IMG/VR virus record: IMGVR_UViG_3300028548_003794
Location: 1-22,558 of that record
Reading direction: 5' to 3' (one strand)
DNA length: 22,558 nucleotides
Origin: a virus
Made by a program: the position numbers and the translations under genes. Position 1 is the first letter of the stretch. Every line of letters begins with the position of its first letter. Shown here one piece after another: positions 1-7,612 of the stretch. The notes beneath the pieces were generated by a model. It saw nothing but the letters and a program-made list of their open reading frames with translations. It made no database searches and was not told the origin of the DNA.

Positions 1-1
1 A

Positions 2-310
2 TTTGAAAACCGAGATGATTCCAATCAATTGATTTGCACTTACAATGTAGAATTTATTGAAAACTATGAAGAAAACATTATAGATACAATCTCACTACAC
101 AGAAAAAAACAATCCAATACATTGTATACAATCAATGCATTGAACGAAGTTATCAGAGAAAAGAACGGAGGCGTGTTGGATAAATCATTTATGGTGGATT
201 GGATGGAATTTGAGAACACATTGTTATTAACAAATGAATCAGGATTGACAAAAATCCCTACAAAAATACATCAAATTATAGATGTTACGACCTGGTCGCA
301 AAATAATTAA
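2..310 (+). CDS. C-terminal part of an unidentified protein (5' end outside window)
   Basis: The frame is open from base 2, so the gene begins before the window and only its last 102 residues are visible. A TTG at 29 could serve as a start, but no ribosome-binding site precedes it, so truncation is more likely. The visible part is mixed in charge, with a region rich in Asn, Thr and Ile (TLYTINALNEVIREKNGG) and the ending DVTTWSQNN. I see no membrane segment, cysteine cluster or nucleotide-binding motif, and I do not recognise the family. It is followed by a 75-base gap containing the strong promoter of the next gene, so it probably ends a transcription unit or is read through into the next one. 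Confidence 0.7.
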   Translation, partial: FENRDDSNQLICTYNVEFIENYEENIIDTISLHRKKQSNTLYTINALNEVIREKNGGVLDKSFMVDWMEFENTLLLTNESGLTKIPTKIHQIIDVTTWSQNN

Positions 311-319
311 AAAAAACAC

Positions 320-348
320 TTGACATTACTAAATAATTTTAGTATATT
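320..348 (+). promoter_or_regulatory. Sigma-70-like promoter for the small ORF at 386
   Basis: TTGACA at 320-325, a 17-base spacer and TATATT at 343-348. Both hexamers, the spacer length and the flanking acTTGACATTA match the promoter upstream of the DNA polymerase (13946-13974). It lies 38 bases before the ATG of the next ORF, which has a good AAGGAG site at 371-376. The promoter is read from sequence only; use by the host sigma factor is inferred. Confidence 0.75.
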
Positions 349-385
349 GTATCGTAATGTTAATTAATAAAAGGAGTTCCTAACT

Positions 386-613
386 ATGATATTAAAAGTA
401 GTTGGACAAGTAAAAGGACATCGAGAGAAAATGACTATGACTCTTGATACGGAGGCTTTTCGTAATTCTTATAAGGGATTTACTTCCAAACAAGTAAAAG
501 CAAACGCAAAGAAATCTCTTAGATTAGCCAAGACTAAGAAATGGGCAGACTTCAGAGAGTTCTTTGAAAAGAAAGCAGAGATTGAAAATTCTATTTCTGA
601 GATTAATTCTTAA
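386..613 (+). CDS. Small basic protein of unknown function
   Basis: A 75-residue protein with a strong ribosome-binding site (AAGGAG, 371-376) ten bases before the ATG and its own consensus promoter. It is rich in Lys and Arg, with KGHREKMTMTLD near the start and KKWADFREFFEKK near the end. The second half is probably helical. There are no cysteines, signal peptide or membrane segment. Basic charge and strong expression signals would suit a nucleic-acid-binding or early host-takeover protein, but that is inference; I do not recognise the family. Downstream lies the long gene-free stretch with the putative structured RNA. Confidence 0.75.
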   Translation: MILKVVGQVKGHREKMTMTLDTEAFRNSYKGFTSKQVKANAKKSLRLAKTKKWADFREFFEKKAEIENSISEINS

Positions 614-632
614 AAAAAATTAAAAAAAAATA

Positions 633-656
633 AAAAAACTGCGTTTTGAGTTTTTT
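633..656 (+). terminator. Possible weak terminator after the small ORF
   Basis: AAAAAACT (633-640) can pair with AGTTTTTT (649-656) around an 8-base loop, placing a T run at the 3' side. The stem is almost all A-T, so it would be weak. It could separate the small ORF from the RNA region that follows. The rest of 614-680 is low-complexity A-rich and TATATA sequence. Confidence 0.3.
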
Positions 657-719
657 AGTTTATATATATGTATATAACAGATTACTTATTTGGTTTTAAG
701 TAATTTAGTTCTTTGACAA

Positions 720-1204
720 TTTGGAATTTTGAAAGTAGAGAGAGTTATAAGCTCTCTATGGGATTGGCTGAATAATGGATGCCTCGAAAGAAGTCCATAA
801 AGCAATCCACTACAGAATCGTGGTGATTCAATCGATGCTAAATGTTGTGTCGGTTTTCTTTGACAAAAGATGTAGAATGTATTTTCGCAAAAAAAAAGAA
901 GCGATTCTTTGACTTCATTTTGGGTAAGGGTAAAACTGAAATCCCAACTTGTGACAGAATTAACCCAGAGTTAGAGGGGTAATGTAATCACATAGGAGTT
1001 GTATCCACTCGGACGATTATTAACTATAATTGAAGAGCACTATCATAACCGATAGATGTGAGGTATGGAGTAAACAAATCTAACACGAAAATTATAGGTA
1101 ATCGCAAATCCTATATCCCCATTATAATTCCAAAGATTTTAAAAGCCCCAGCGATTTTTAGTTTCCACCTTTATATAGACTTAAAAATACAATGGGGCTT
1201 TTTT
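720..1204 (+). ncRNA. Putative large structured noncoding RNA of unknown class
   Basis: About 480 bases with no ORF, less A/T-biased than the flanking spacers and ending in an intrinsic terminator. TTTGGAATT (720-728) pairs with AATTCCAAA (1126-1134), which could close the whole domain. Local helices include TAGAGAG 736-742 with 752-758; GGATTG 761-766 with 803-808, enclosing ATGGAT 775-780 with 793-798; GAATC 815-819 with 825-829; TTGGG 920-924 with 943-947; CTATAATT 1024-1031 with 1090-1097, enclosing CTATC 1040-1044 with 1051-1055; and TATAGG 1093-1098 with 1110-1115. The last helix competes with 1024-1031/1090-1097, so two folds are possible. A 7-bp hairpin at 682-688/698-704 lies just upstream. 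The promoter is uncertain: TATATAAC near 671-678 would include the closing stem, whereas TTGACA at 713-718 with a poor -10 at 736 would start inside it. I found no tRNA, tmRNA, RNase P, intron or riboswitch signature. Confidence 0.6.
1141..1204 (+). terminator. Intrinsic terminator ending the RNA region
   Basis: AAAAGCCCCA (1141-1150) pairs perfectly with TGGGGCTTTT (1193-1202), and the T run continues to 1204. Inside, ATTTTTAGT can pair with ACTTAAAAAT with one bulge, giving a long two-part hairpin. It lies just after the proposed closing stem of the RNA (ends 1134) and 115 bases before gp32, so it should end the RNA transcript rather than a protein mRNA. Confidence 0.8.
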
Positions 1205-1245
1205 CTATAAAAAAATAAAAAAAACTATGTTTTTAGAAATTTATA

Positions 1246-1310
1246 TGATACTTATTATTGTATCAAGGTTACTTGATTAACAAATGACAATTAAAAATAA
1301 AAAACAGGAG
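1246..1310 (+). promoter_or_regulatory. gp32 leader with alternative hairpins and an A-rich single-stranded tract
   Basis: TGATAC (1246-1251) can pair with GTATCA (1260-1265), or ATCAAG (1262-1267) can pair with CTTGAT (1272-1277). The two hairpins share bases and exclude each other. They are followed by about 28 unstructured A/T bases and the ribosome-binding site AGGAG (1306-1310). T4 gp32 represses its own translation by binding an unstructured A/U-rich leader next to a folded nucleation site. This layout is similar, but autoregulation here is inference. Confidence 0.4.
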
Positions 1311-1318
1311 AATGAAAA

Positions 1319-2080
1319 ATGGACTTAAATGCAATTCGCAAACGTCTCGGTCAATTACAGACCACAAACAATCGCACATCAAGCTTATGGAAACCACAAC
1401 CAGGAAACCAACAGATTAGAATCGTGCCTTACGCTTTCAATAAAGAGAATCCTTTTATTGAATTATTCTTTCACTATAATTTGAACAATCGTTCTTATTT
1501 ATCACCAATATCTTTTGGTAGACCAGACCCTATTGAAGAGTTTGCTCAAAAACTAAAAGCAAGTGGTAATAAAGAAGATTATCAATTATCTAAAAAACTT
1601 GAAGCAAAAATGAGAACTTTTGCTCCAGTTATAGTTAGAGGTGAAGAATCACAAGGTGTGAAACTATGGGGATTTGGAAAGACAGTTTATCAAGAACTAC
1701 TTTCTATAATCGCAGACCCTGATTATGGTGATATTTCTGACCCAATTAACGGTCGTGATGTATCGGTTGAATTCATTTCAGCAGAAGAGAGTGGAGCAAG
1801 TTTCCCTAAAACAAATATTAGGGTTAAACCGAATCAAACACCAATTTCTGATGAACCATCAGTCTTAGAGTTAGTAAAATCATCTCAGAAAGACATTACT
1901 GATATTTATCAAGAGCAATCATACGAGGAGTTAACAGGCATTCTAAACGAATGGTTAAATCCAAGTGATGACGCATCAACAGAAGAAGAAAAAGCACCAA
2001 GCACGGTAGCAACTTCTAAGTTGGAAACTTCTAAAGTAAAAGATACTTCAGAAGCTTTTGATGAATTATTCAATTCATAA
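1319..2080 (+). CDS. 32: Single-stranded DNA-binding protein, T4 gp32-like
   Basis: A 253-residue protein placed just before uvsX. It would coat ssDNA at the replication fork and coordinate polymerase, helicase and recombinase. A basic N-terminus (residues about 1-25, IRKRL) resembles the cooperative-binding arm. A beta-rich core follows (LWKPQPGNQQIRIVPY, then KLWGFGKTVYQELLSIIADP), and a long acidic/Ser-Thr tail ends in SEAFDELFNS, as in gp32-type proteins whose acidic tail recruits partners. It is shorter than T4 gp32 (301 residues) and contains no cysteine, so the T4 zinc site is absent. AGGAG at 1306-1310 fixes the start. The call rests on architecture and neighbours more than on a unique motif. 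Confidence 0.8.
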   Translation: MDLNAIRKRLGQLQTTNNRTSSLWKPQPGNQQIRIVPYAFNKENPFIELFFHYNLNNRSYLSPISFGRPDPIEEFAQKLKASGNKEDYQLSKKLEAKMRTFAPVIVRGEESQGVKLWGFGKTVYQELLSIIADPDYGDISDPINGRDVSVEFISAEESGASFPKTNIRVKPNQTPISDEPSVLELVKSSQKDITDIYQEQSYEELTGILNEWLNPSDDASTEEEKAPSTVATSKLETSKVKDTSEAFDELFNS

Positions 2081-2093
2081 ATAATAACACAAT

Positions 2094-2119
2094 ATGGGGG
2101 TTGAGTTATCAATCCCCAT
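2094..2119 (+). other. Strong hairpin between gp32 and uvsX
   Basis: ATGGGGGTTGA (2094-2104) pairs with TCAATCCCCAT (2109-2119) over 11 bp, with one G-T pair and a 4-base loop. No T run follows, so it is not a standard terminator. It lies 13 bases after the gp32 stop and 19 bases before the uvsX start. It could protect the gp32 mRNA 3' end, mark an RNA cleavage site or lower uvsX translation. An in-frame ATG at 2094 lies within the stem and is an unlikely start. Confidence 0.6.
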
Positions 2120-2138
2120 TCAAACACGGAGTATTGAA

Positions 2139-3239
2139 ATGTCAGTAAATGATGTATTGGCTAAAACATTAGCCGACTCTTTGAATAAAAAATTCAAGGA
2201 TACAAACAAGGTAGCATACTTCTTAGACGGAAGTGATACCACACCAACAGATATCAAGGAATTTATCTCAACAGGTAGTTCCACATTAGATTTGGCTATA
2301 TCAAATAAGCCAAATGGTGGTATTGCAGTTGGTAGAATTACAGAAATCAATGGATTAGAATCAAGTGGAAAATCTCTACTTGGTGCACACATCTTAGCAG
2401 AAACTCAAAAGAAAGACGGAATAGCAGTATATATAGATACTGAAACTTCAGTCAGTCAAGAGTTTATGGAAGTCATTGGTATAGATTTAACTAAGATGTT
2501 ATATTTACATTTAGAAACCGTAGAAGAAATCTTTGAAGCAATTGAAGAAATCGTAACCACCGTTAGAGAATCTGACAAAGAAAAGTGTGTAACGATATTA
2601 GTTGATTCATTGGCAGCAGCTTCAACAAAAGTTGAAATGGACGCAGACTACGACAAAGATGGTTGGGCAACTTCAAAGGCAATCATTATATCAAAAGCTA
2701 TGAGAAAAATCACTCAAATGATTGGAAAACACAACGTAGCATTGGTATTCACTAATCAATTAAGACAAAAACTCGGAGTAATGTTCGGAGACCCTTGGAC
2801 TACAAGTGGTGGAAAAGCATTACCATTCCACGCATCAACAAGAATTCGTTTGAAAAACCTTGGTCAAATCAAGGATACTAAAAAGAATACTATTGGTATG
2901 AAGTGTAGAGCACAGATTGTCAAGAATAGATTAGGACCACCTTTGAGACACGCAGACTATGCTATGTATTTCGATAGAGGAATTGATAACTATGGTGGGT
3001 GGTTAACCGTGATGAAAGAGCATAAACTTGTTAAATCAGGTGGTGCTTGGTATACATTAGTAGACCAGAACGGAGATGAACATAAATTCTTATCTAAAGA
3101 TTGGGAAGAGTTAATTACCAAGAATGATGAACTAAGAGAATATGTTTATGAACTCATTTGTGATAAAGTTATATTAAAATACAAAGGAAAACTTGGTATT
3201 GATGATGTAGAGTTCACAGATGAGGTAATTGGTGATTAA
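2139..3239 (+). CDS. uvsX: RecA-family recombinase, UvsX-like
   Basis: A 366-residue ATP-dependent strand-exchange protein for recombination-dependent replication and repair, working with gp32. The Walker A motif is GLESSGKS (about residues 72-79), with a RecA-type catalytic segment YIDTET (about 98-103), Walker B VTILVDSLAA (about 151-160) and a RecA-core segment VALVFTNQLRQKLG followed by TTSGGKALPFHAS. T4 UvsX is 391 residues, so this is close to full length. I chose ATG 2139 over the in-frame ATG at 2094 because CGGAG precedes 2139 at normal spacing and the upstream segment is a hairpin. Its 3' end overlaps the next gene by 8 bases, suggesting translational coupling. Confidence 0.93.
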   Translation: MSVNDVLAKTLADSLNKKFKDTNKVAYFLDGSDTTPTDIKEFISTGSSTLDLAISNKPNGGIAVGRITEINGLESSGKSLLGAHILAETQKKDGIAVYIDTETSVSQEFMEVIGIDLTKMLYLHLETVEEIFEAIEEIVTTVRESDKEKCVTILVDSLAAASTKVEMDADYDKDGWATSKAIIISKAMRKITQMIGKHNVALVFTNQLRQKLGVMFGDPWTTSGGKALPFHASTRIRLKNLGQIKDTKKNTIGMKCRAQIVKNRLGPPLRHADYAMYFDRGIDNYGGWLTVMKEHKLVKSGGAWYTLVDQNGDEHKFLSKDWEELITKNDELREYVYELICDKVILKYKGKLGIDDVEFTDEVIGD

Positions 3240-4281
3240 TAAAAGACACCTATCGATTCTGAATCAAATAAAAGAATCTGGCGGCGAAATAGATAGTGGA
3301 AAATCAAATGACTCGGTTTTATTGATTGACGGCTTGAATTTATTCATACGAGTATTTTCAGCCATACCAACTACTAACGAGGACGGAGTTCACGTTGGTG
3401 GAATAGTTGGTTTTTTAAGGTCATTAGCGTTTTCTATTAATATGATTAGGCCTACACGAACTATCATAGTATTTGATGGTAAAGGTGGGTCTAATCGCCG
3501 TAGAAAGATATTTCCACAATACAAGATGGGAAGAAAGATGTCGTATCGTTTGAATAGAGCACACGATTTTCTGACTCGTAATGAAGAACAACAAATGATG
3601 ATACGACAATTAAATCGTGTCGTAGAATATTTGGAGTGTTTACCAATTACCATAATCAATATGGAGAACAATGAGGCAGATGATGTCATTGGATATTGTG
3701 CAAAACATATTTTCAAAAACAAAGAAACTACCATTTTATCAACCGACAAAGACTTTCTACAATTAGTAGATAAAAATACAAAACTTTATTCACCGACAAA
3801 GAAAATAATGTATGATGAAGCAAAGGTATTTGAAGAGTATGGAATACACCCAAAGAACTTTTTATTATATAGAGTATTTGATGGAGATAAATCTGACGGA
3901 ATACCAGGAATACACGGAGCAGGTATGAAAACACTCGTTAAGTTATTCCCATTTCTAAAAGATGATGGTAAATACGATATTGATGATGTGATAAGAAGCG
4001 CATCAACACAAAAACATAAGTTATGTGAAAAAATTGTTAAATCAAAAGACCAATTAGAAATGAATAGAAGACTTATGGACTTAGATGATGGTATTATATC
4101 AGGTCAAACAAAACTTAAAATAAAAGAAATAGCAGAAAGGCCAATACAACGATTGATTAAACATAAATTTCAAAAGATGTTTTTAGAAGACAAATTGTAT
4201 CAGGCATTACCAAATCTTAATAGTTGGTTGGCAACTACATTTAACAGATTAAACTTTATGGCAGAGGACACACATAAATGA
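3232..4281 (+). CDS. rnh: 5'-3' exonuclease / RNase H, T4 Rnh-like (FEN family)
   Basis: A 349-residue flap/5' nuclease that would remove RNA primers and 5' flaps from lagging-strand fragments. The metal-binding acidic residues appear in the usual order: VLLIDGLNLF (D33), IIVFDGKGG (D82), ENNEADDVIG (E148, D150, D151), LSTDKDF (D172, D174) and the helix-three-turn-helix DGDKSDGIPGIHGAG (about 217-231). A basic segment NRRRKIFPQYKMGRK follows motif 2, as in T4 RNase H, Taq 5' nuclease and FEN1. The start is probably GTG 3232, with GAGG six bases upstream; TTG 3229 is possible but too close to that site. It overlaps uvsX, and its TGA overlaps the next ATG (ATGA), so these genes are coupled. Confidence 0.92.
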   Translation: MINKRHLSILNQIKESGGEIDSGKSNDSVLLIDGLNLFIRVFSAIPTTNEDGVHVGGIVGFLRSLAFSINMIRPTRTIIVFDGKGGSNRRRKIFPQYKMGRKMSYRLNRAHDFLTRNEEQQMMIRQLNRVVEYLECLPITIINMENNEADDVIGYCAKHIFKNKETTILSTDKDFLQLVDKNTKLYSPTKKIMYDEAKVFEEYGIHPKNFLLYRVFDGDKSDGIPGIHGAGMKTLVKLFPFLKDDGKYDIDDVIRSASTQKHKLCEKIVKSKDQLEMNRRLMDLDDGIISGQTKLKIKEIAERPIQRLIKHKFQKMFLEDKLYQALPNLNSWLATTFNRLNFMAEDTHK

Positions 4282-5831
4282 ATAATAAATTAATACACGG
4301 AGATAGTGTTAACGAATTGAATAAGTTTGAAGACAATTCAGTAGATTTATTATGCACAGACCCGCCATACGGTTATGGATTTATGGGTAGAGATTGGGAT
4401 AAAGTATTGCCAGACATTAAAATATTTGAAGAGTGTTTCAGAGTATTGAAACCTGGTAGTATGGCATTTGTTATGTCGGCACCAAGAAGTGATGTTCAGT
4501 ATCGTATGGCAGAAATGTTAGAAAAGGTTGGATTTAGAATTGACTACACACCAATCTATTGGACTTACGCAAGTGGTTTTCCAAAAGCAATGAACATTGG
4601 TAAGATGATTGATAAACGAGACGGAAACGATAGAGAAGTTATCGGTGTTGATAAAAACTCTGCACCAGACCTACGAGATGTTGGTAAAAAATCAAAAGAA
4701 GCTATCGGTATTGACAAGTTATCTTATGGACAAGTTCAAAATGCAGAACGAAAAGTAAATGAAATAACCAAAGGTGGTTCAGAATTAGAGGGAAGTTATG
4801 CAGGATTTCAACCAAAACCAGCAGTTGAAGTAGTTATTGTAGCAATGAAACCAATAGATAAAAAAGGTTATTTAGAACAAGCAGAAGATAATCAAAAAGG
4901 TGTAACTTGGTTTGATGATTGTAGAATACCATTTGCAGATGGTAGTGATGCGGAACAATATGATTATAATAATGTTGCCGGTCAGATGAACTTTGATGAA
5001 AAATATGAAAAAGATAGTGGTAAAATGTATGAAGGTGGTTGGGAAAAACCTAAAAGAAAAAAGAAATCAGATTATGAAAAATATGTAGAAAAGCAAAAAT
5101 CATTTAAAGGTGCAAAAATAATTGGTAAAACCATTAAAGGTAATGAACACTTTTTGAGTGGAGATATTAAACAATTAAATCCAGCAGATAATTATCAGAA
5201 ACCAAAAACCACCAATAGAAAACCAAGAACAGAGGGTTCAGTATTTAAAACAAGTGGATTTAAGAGTGAAGATAATGATACCGCAGAAGCAAGTCCAATG
5301 GGTAGATTTCCAGCTAATCTATTAGTAAGTGATAATATTATTGATGATGGAAGGATTAGAAAAGGCGATAGTAGAACGACAAAATCTACATATGATAAAG
5401 GAATATGGGGTAATGCTAAAGCAGTTGAAAGTAATGCATTATATAATGATAGTGGTGATTATTCAAGATATTTCAGTTTAGACGCTTGGTGGAGTAAAAA
5501 TCTAAAATCATTACCAGAACCAGTTCAGAAAACATTTCCATTTATGATTGTTCCAAAAGCAAGTCGTAGTGAAAAAGATAATGGATTAGATAGAAATATA
5601 CACCCGACGGTAAAACCCTTGACATTGATGAATTATTTAGTTACATTAGGTAGTCGTAAAGGTGATGTAGTATTGGAACCATTTGCTGGCAGTGGAACAA
5701 CTGCACTCGCTTGTGTAGCACAAGAAAGAGATTACATCGCAATAGAACGAGAACAAGAGTATTACGAGATAGCAAAAGCTCGTTTAGAAAAAGTAGAACG
5801 ACCATTAAAACTATGGAAAAAGTTTTCGTGA
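4278..5831 (+). CDS. DNA methyltransferase 1, beta-class (N6-adenine or N4-cytosine), DPPY type
   Basis: A 517-residue SAM-dependent amino-methyltransferase. The catalytic motif DLLCTDPPYG (DPPY about residues 28-31) is N-terminal, and the SAM-binding motif PFAGSGTTAL (about 468-477) is C-terminal, the order of the beta class (N6_N4_Mtase). Family hallmarks also present are KPAVEVVIVAMKP, WFDDCRIPF, GRFPANLLVSD, PKASRSEKDNG and HPTVKPLTLMNYL. A long Lys/Glu-rich insert (about residues 230-330) probably belongs to target recognition. DPPY often goes with N6-adenine methylation, but the target base cannot be settled from sequence. The final segment PLKLWKKFS resembles the ends of the next two methyltransferases. 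It shares ATGA with the gene before and GTGA with the gene after. Confidence 0.92.
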   Translation: MNNKLIHGDSVNELNKFEDNSVDLLCTDPPYGYGFMGRDWDKVLPDIKIFEECFRVLKPGSMAFVMSAPRSDVQYRMAEMLEKVGFRIDYTPIYWTYASGFPKAMNIGKMIDKRDGNDREVIGVDKNSAPDLRDVGKKSKEAIGIDKLSYGQVQNAERKVNEITKGGSELEGSYAGFQPKPAVEVVIVAMKPIDKKGYLEQAEDNQKGVTWFDDCRIPFADGSDAEQYDYNNVAGQMNFDEKYEKDSGKMYEGGWEKPKRKKKSDYEKYVEKQKSFKGAKIIGKTIKGNEHFLSGDIKQLNPADNYQKPKTTNRKPRTEGSVFKTSGFKSEDNDTAEASPMGRFPANLLVSDNIIDDGRIRKGDSRTTKSTYDKGIWGNAKAVESNALYNDSGDYSRYFSLDAWWSKNLKSLPEPVQKTFPFMIVPKASRSEKDNGLDRNIHPTVKPLTLMNYLVTLGSRKGDVVLEPFAGSGTTALACVAQERDYIAIEREQEYYEIAKARLEKVERPLKLWKKFS

Positions 5832-6619
5832 TAGAATTAAACAAAACATATAACGAAAATTGTTTAGATACAATGAAAGAAATGCCAGATGATTTCGTAG
5901 ATATGACATTGACTTCACCACCTTATGATAATCTTAGAGATTATAAAGGATATAGTTTTGACTTTGAACCAATTGCAGATGAACTATATCGTGTAACGAA
6001 ACCAGGTGGAATAGTAGTTTGGATTATAGGAGATGCGACAATCAAAGGAAGTGAAACAGGAACTTCATTTAAACAAGCACTATATTTTAAAGACACAGGA
6101 TTTAATCTACACGACACTATGATTTACAGAAAACTAAATTACTTACCAGTTACTGCTAATCGTTATGAACCACAATTTGAATATATGTTTGTATTGTCAA
6201 AAGGAAAACCAAAAACATTTAATCCATTGACAAAGATAAATACATCAGCAGGTTCAAAGGGCGGTAATCACAGACACGACGGAGAAAATCTACAACCACT
6301 TCACACTAATGACGGAATTATTAAAAAGGTTGGTAGAAGAACTAATGTTTGGGATGTCGCATGTGGTTCAATGAACTCAAAAGATAAAGTATCATTTGAA
6401 CACCCAGCAACTTTTCCAGAAAAGTTAGCAACCGACCATATATTAAGTTGGAGTAATACAGGAGATTTAGTATATGATTGTTTTATGGGGAGTGGAACAA
6501 CAGCAAAAATGTGTTTAGAAAATAAAAGAAATTATATCGGTAGTGAAATCTCAAAAGAATATTGTGAGATTATACAGAAAAGATTAAAACCATTAAAAGT
6601 TTGGGAGAACTTTTCGTGA
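5828..6619 (+). CDS. DNA methyltransferase 2, beta-class, TSPPY type
   Basis: A 263-residue methyltransferase with TSPPYDNLRDY (about residues 29-39) as catalytic motif and YDCFMGSGTTAKMC near the C-terminus as SAM-binding motif. TSPPY is common in N4-cytosine enzymes, but the base specificity is not proven. The GTG at 5828 is preferred because it overlaps the previous stop (GTGA) and the paralogue downstream starts in the same context with a clear ribosome-binding site. ATG 5813 would add five residues. It is a tandem paralogue of the next gene: the first 50 or so bases of the two are nearly identical. Compact size suggests a solitary methyltransferase; no restriction endonuclease gene is adjacent. 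Confidence 0.88.
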   Translation: MIELNKTYNENCLDTMKEMPDDFVDMTLTSPPYDNLRDYKGYSFDFEPIADELYRVTKPGGIVVWIIGDATIKGSETGTSFKQALYFKDTGFNLHDTMIYRKLNYLPVTANRYEPQFEYMFVLSKGKPKTFNPLTKINTSAGSKGGNHRHDGENLQPLHTNDGIIKKVGRRTNVWDVACGSMNSKDKVSFEHPATFPEKLATDHILSWSNTGDLVYDCFMGSGTTAKMCLENKRNYIGSEISKEYCEIIQKRLKPLKVWENFS

Positions 6620-7419
6620 TAGAATTAAACAAAATATATAATGAAAATTGTTTAGAAACAATGAAAAGAATACCAACACATACGGTAGACTTAACCATTA
6701 CTTCACCGCCATACGATAATTTAAGAGATTACAATGGATATGATTTTGATTTTGAGGAAATAGCAGATGAACTATACAGAATTACAAATCCAGGTGGAGT
6801 TGTAGTTTGGGTTGTAGGTGATGCTACTATCGATGGTAGTAAAACAGGAACATCATTTAAACAAGCACTTCATTTTAAAGAAATTGGGTTTGATATGTAT
6901 GATGTATTTATTTATGAAAAGAGTGGAACAGCACCACCACATAAAAATAGATATTTCAACGCTTTTGAATATATGTTTGTTTTTTCAAAAGGAAAACCAA
7001 AGACAACTAACTTACTGAAAGACAAGAAAAACAAATATGGTGGGACACAAACATTTGGAGATGTAACGAGGAGAGAAAAGGACGGAACACTTACGAACAA
7101 AGGTAGAAAAACAATCAATGAGTTTGGTATTAGAACAAACATTTGGAAATATAATAATGGGAAAGGTTTTACTACAAAAGATGATATTGCATATCAACAC
7201 CCTGCAATATTTCCAGAAAAATTAGTTCAAGACCATATGTTGAGTTGGAGTAATGAGGGAGATATCGTATATGATTGTTTTATGGGAAGTGGAACAACCG
7301 CAAAAGTAGCGATTGAAAACAATAGAGATTATATCGGTAGTGAAATATCAAAAGAATATTATGACATTATACAGAAAAGATTAGAACCATTAAAAGTTTG
7401 GGATAAGTTTGGTGGGTAG
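6616..7419 (+). CDS. DNA methyltransferase 3, beta-class, TSPPY type (paralogue of methyltransferase 2)
   Basis: A 267-residue protein with the same plan as its upstream neighbour: TSPPYDNLRDY near the N-terminus, a GGVVVWVVGDATIDGS segment, HPAIFPEKLVQDH, and YDCFMGSGTTAKVA near the C-terminus. GTG 6616 has GGGAG at 6602-6606, nine bases upstream, and overlaps the previous TGA. The central part (about residues 100-180) differs most from methyltransferase 2. That region would be expected to set sequence specificity, so the pair may recognise different sites after duplication. The base modified is unknown. The 3' end overlaps the next small ORF by 8 bases. Confidence 0.88.
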   Translation: MIELNKIYNENCLETMKRIPTHTVDLTITSPPYDNLRDYNGYDFDFEEIADELYRITNPGGVVVWVVGDATIDGSKTGTSFKQALHFKEIGFDMYDVFIYEKSGTAPPHKNRYFNAFEYMFVFSKGKPKTTNLLKDKKNKYGGTQTFGDVTRREKDGTLTNKGRKTINEFGIRTNIWKYNNGKGFTTKDDIAYQHPAIFPEKLVQDHMLSWSNEGDIVYDCFMGSGTTAKVAIENNRDYIGSEISKEYYDIIQKRLEPLKVWDKFGG

Positions 7420-7600
7420 AAAAAGAAAATATCATACCGATAAAGAAAGACGAGAAGCCCAAAGAAAGTGGCAAATGGAACATTATTTACGCAATAAAGA
7501 AGAAATTAAAGAAAAAGCACGACAAAGATATCGTGAACAAAAAAGAAAAGACATTTATGAAAAAAAAGTTAACGATTTGTATGGGGACATTGATATTTAA
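7412..7600 (+). CDS. Small highly basic, probably helical protein of unknown function
   Basis: A 62-residue protein starting at GTG 7412 (TTG 7409 is an alternative), overlapping the end of methyltransferase 3. It opens with GRKRKYHTDKERREAQRK and continues with Arg/Lys/Glu-rich helix (KEEIKEKARQRYREQKRKD). It has no cysteines or recognisable catalytic motif. Charge and helical pattern suggest nucleic-acid or protein binding, perhaps with the adjacent methyltransferases or helicase, but this is only inference. The overlap and the short 12-base gap to the helicase place it in the same operon. Confidence 0.65.
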   Translation: MGRKRKYHTDKERREAQRKWQMEHYLRNKEEIKEKARQRYREQKRKDIYEKKVNDLYGDIDI

Positions 7601-7612
7601 TATAAGAAGGTT

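Noticed and set aside
713-741. TTGACA promoter for the RNA
   Set aside because: The -35 is perfect, but the -10 (TAGAGA) is poor, and starting there would remove the 5' strand of the proposed closing stem. Left undecided rather than listed.
720-1134. tmRNA, RNase P RNA, tRNA, cobalamin riboswitch or self-splicing intron
   Set aside because: GAAAGAAGTCC near 786-796 faintly recalls RNase P, but the partner strand is missing. No T-arm sequence, tag ORF, B12 box or intron core is present, and there are no flanking exons.
5711-5827. Longer N-terminus for methyltransferase 2
   Set aside because: This region codes for the conserved C-terminus of methyltransferase 1 in another frame, and the extra residues are Arg-rich nonsense-like sequence.
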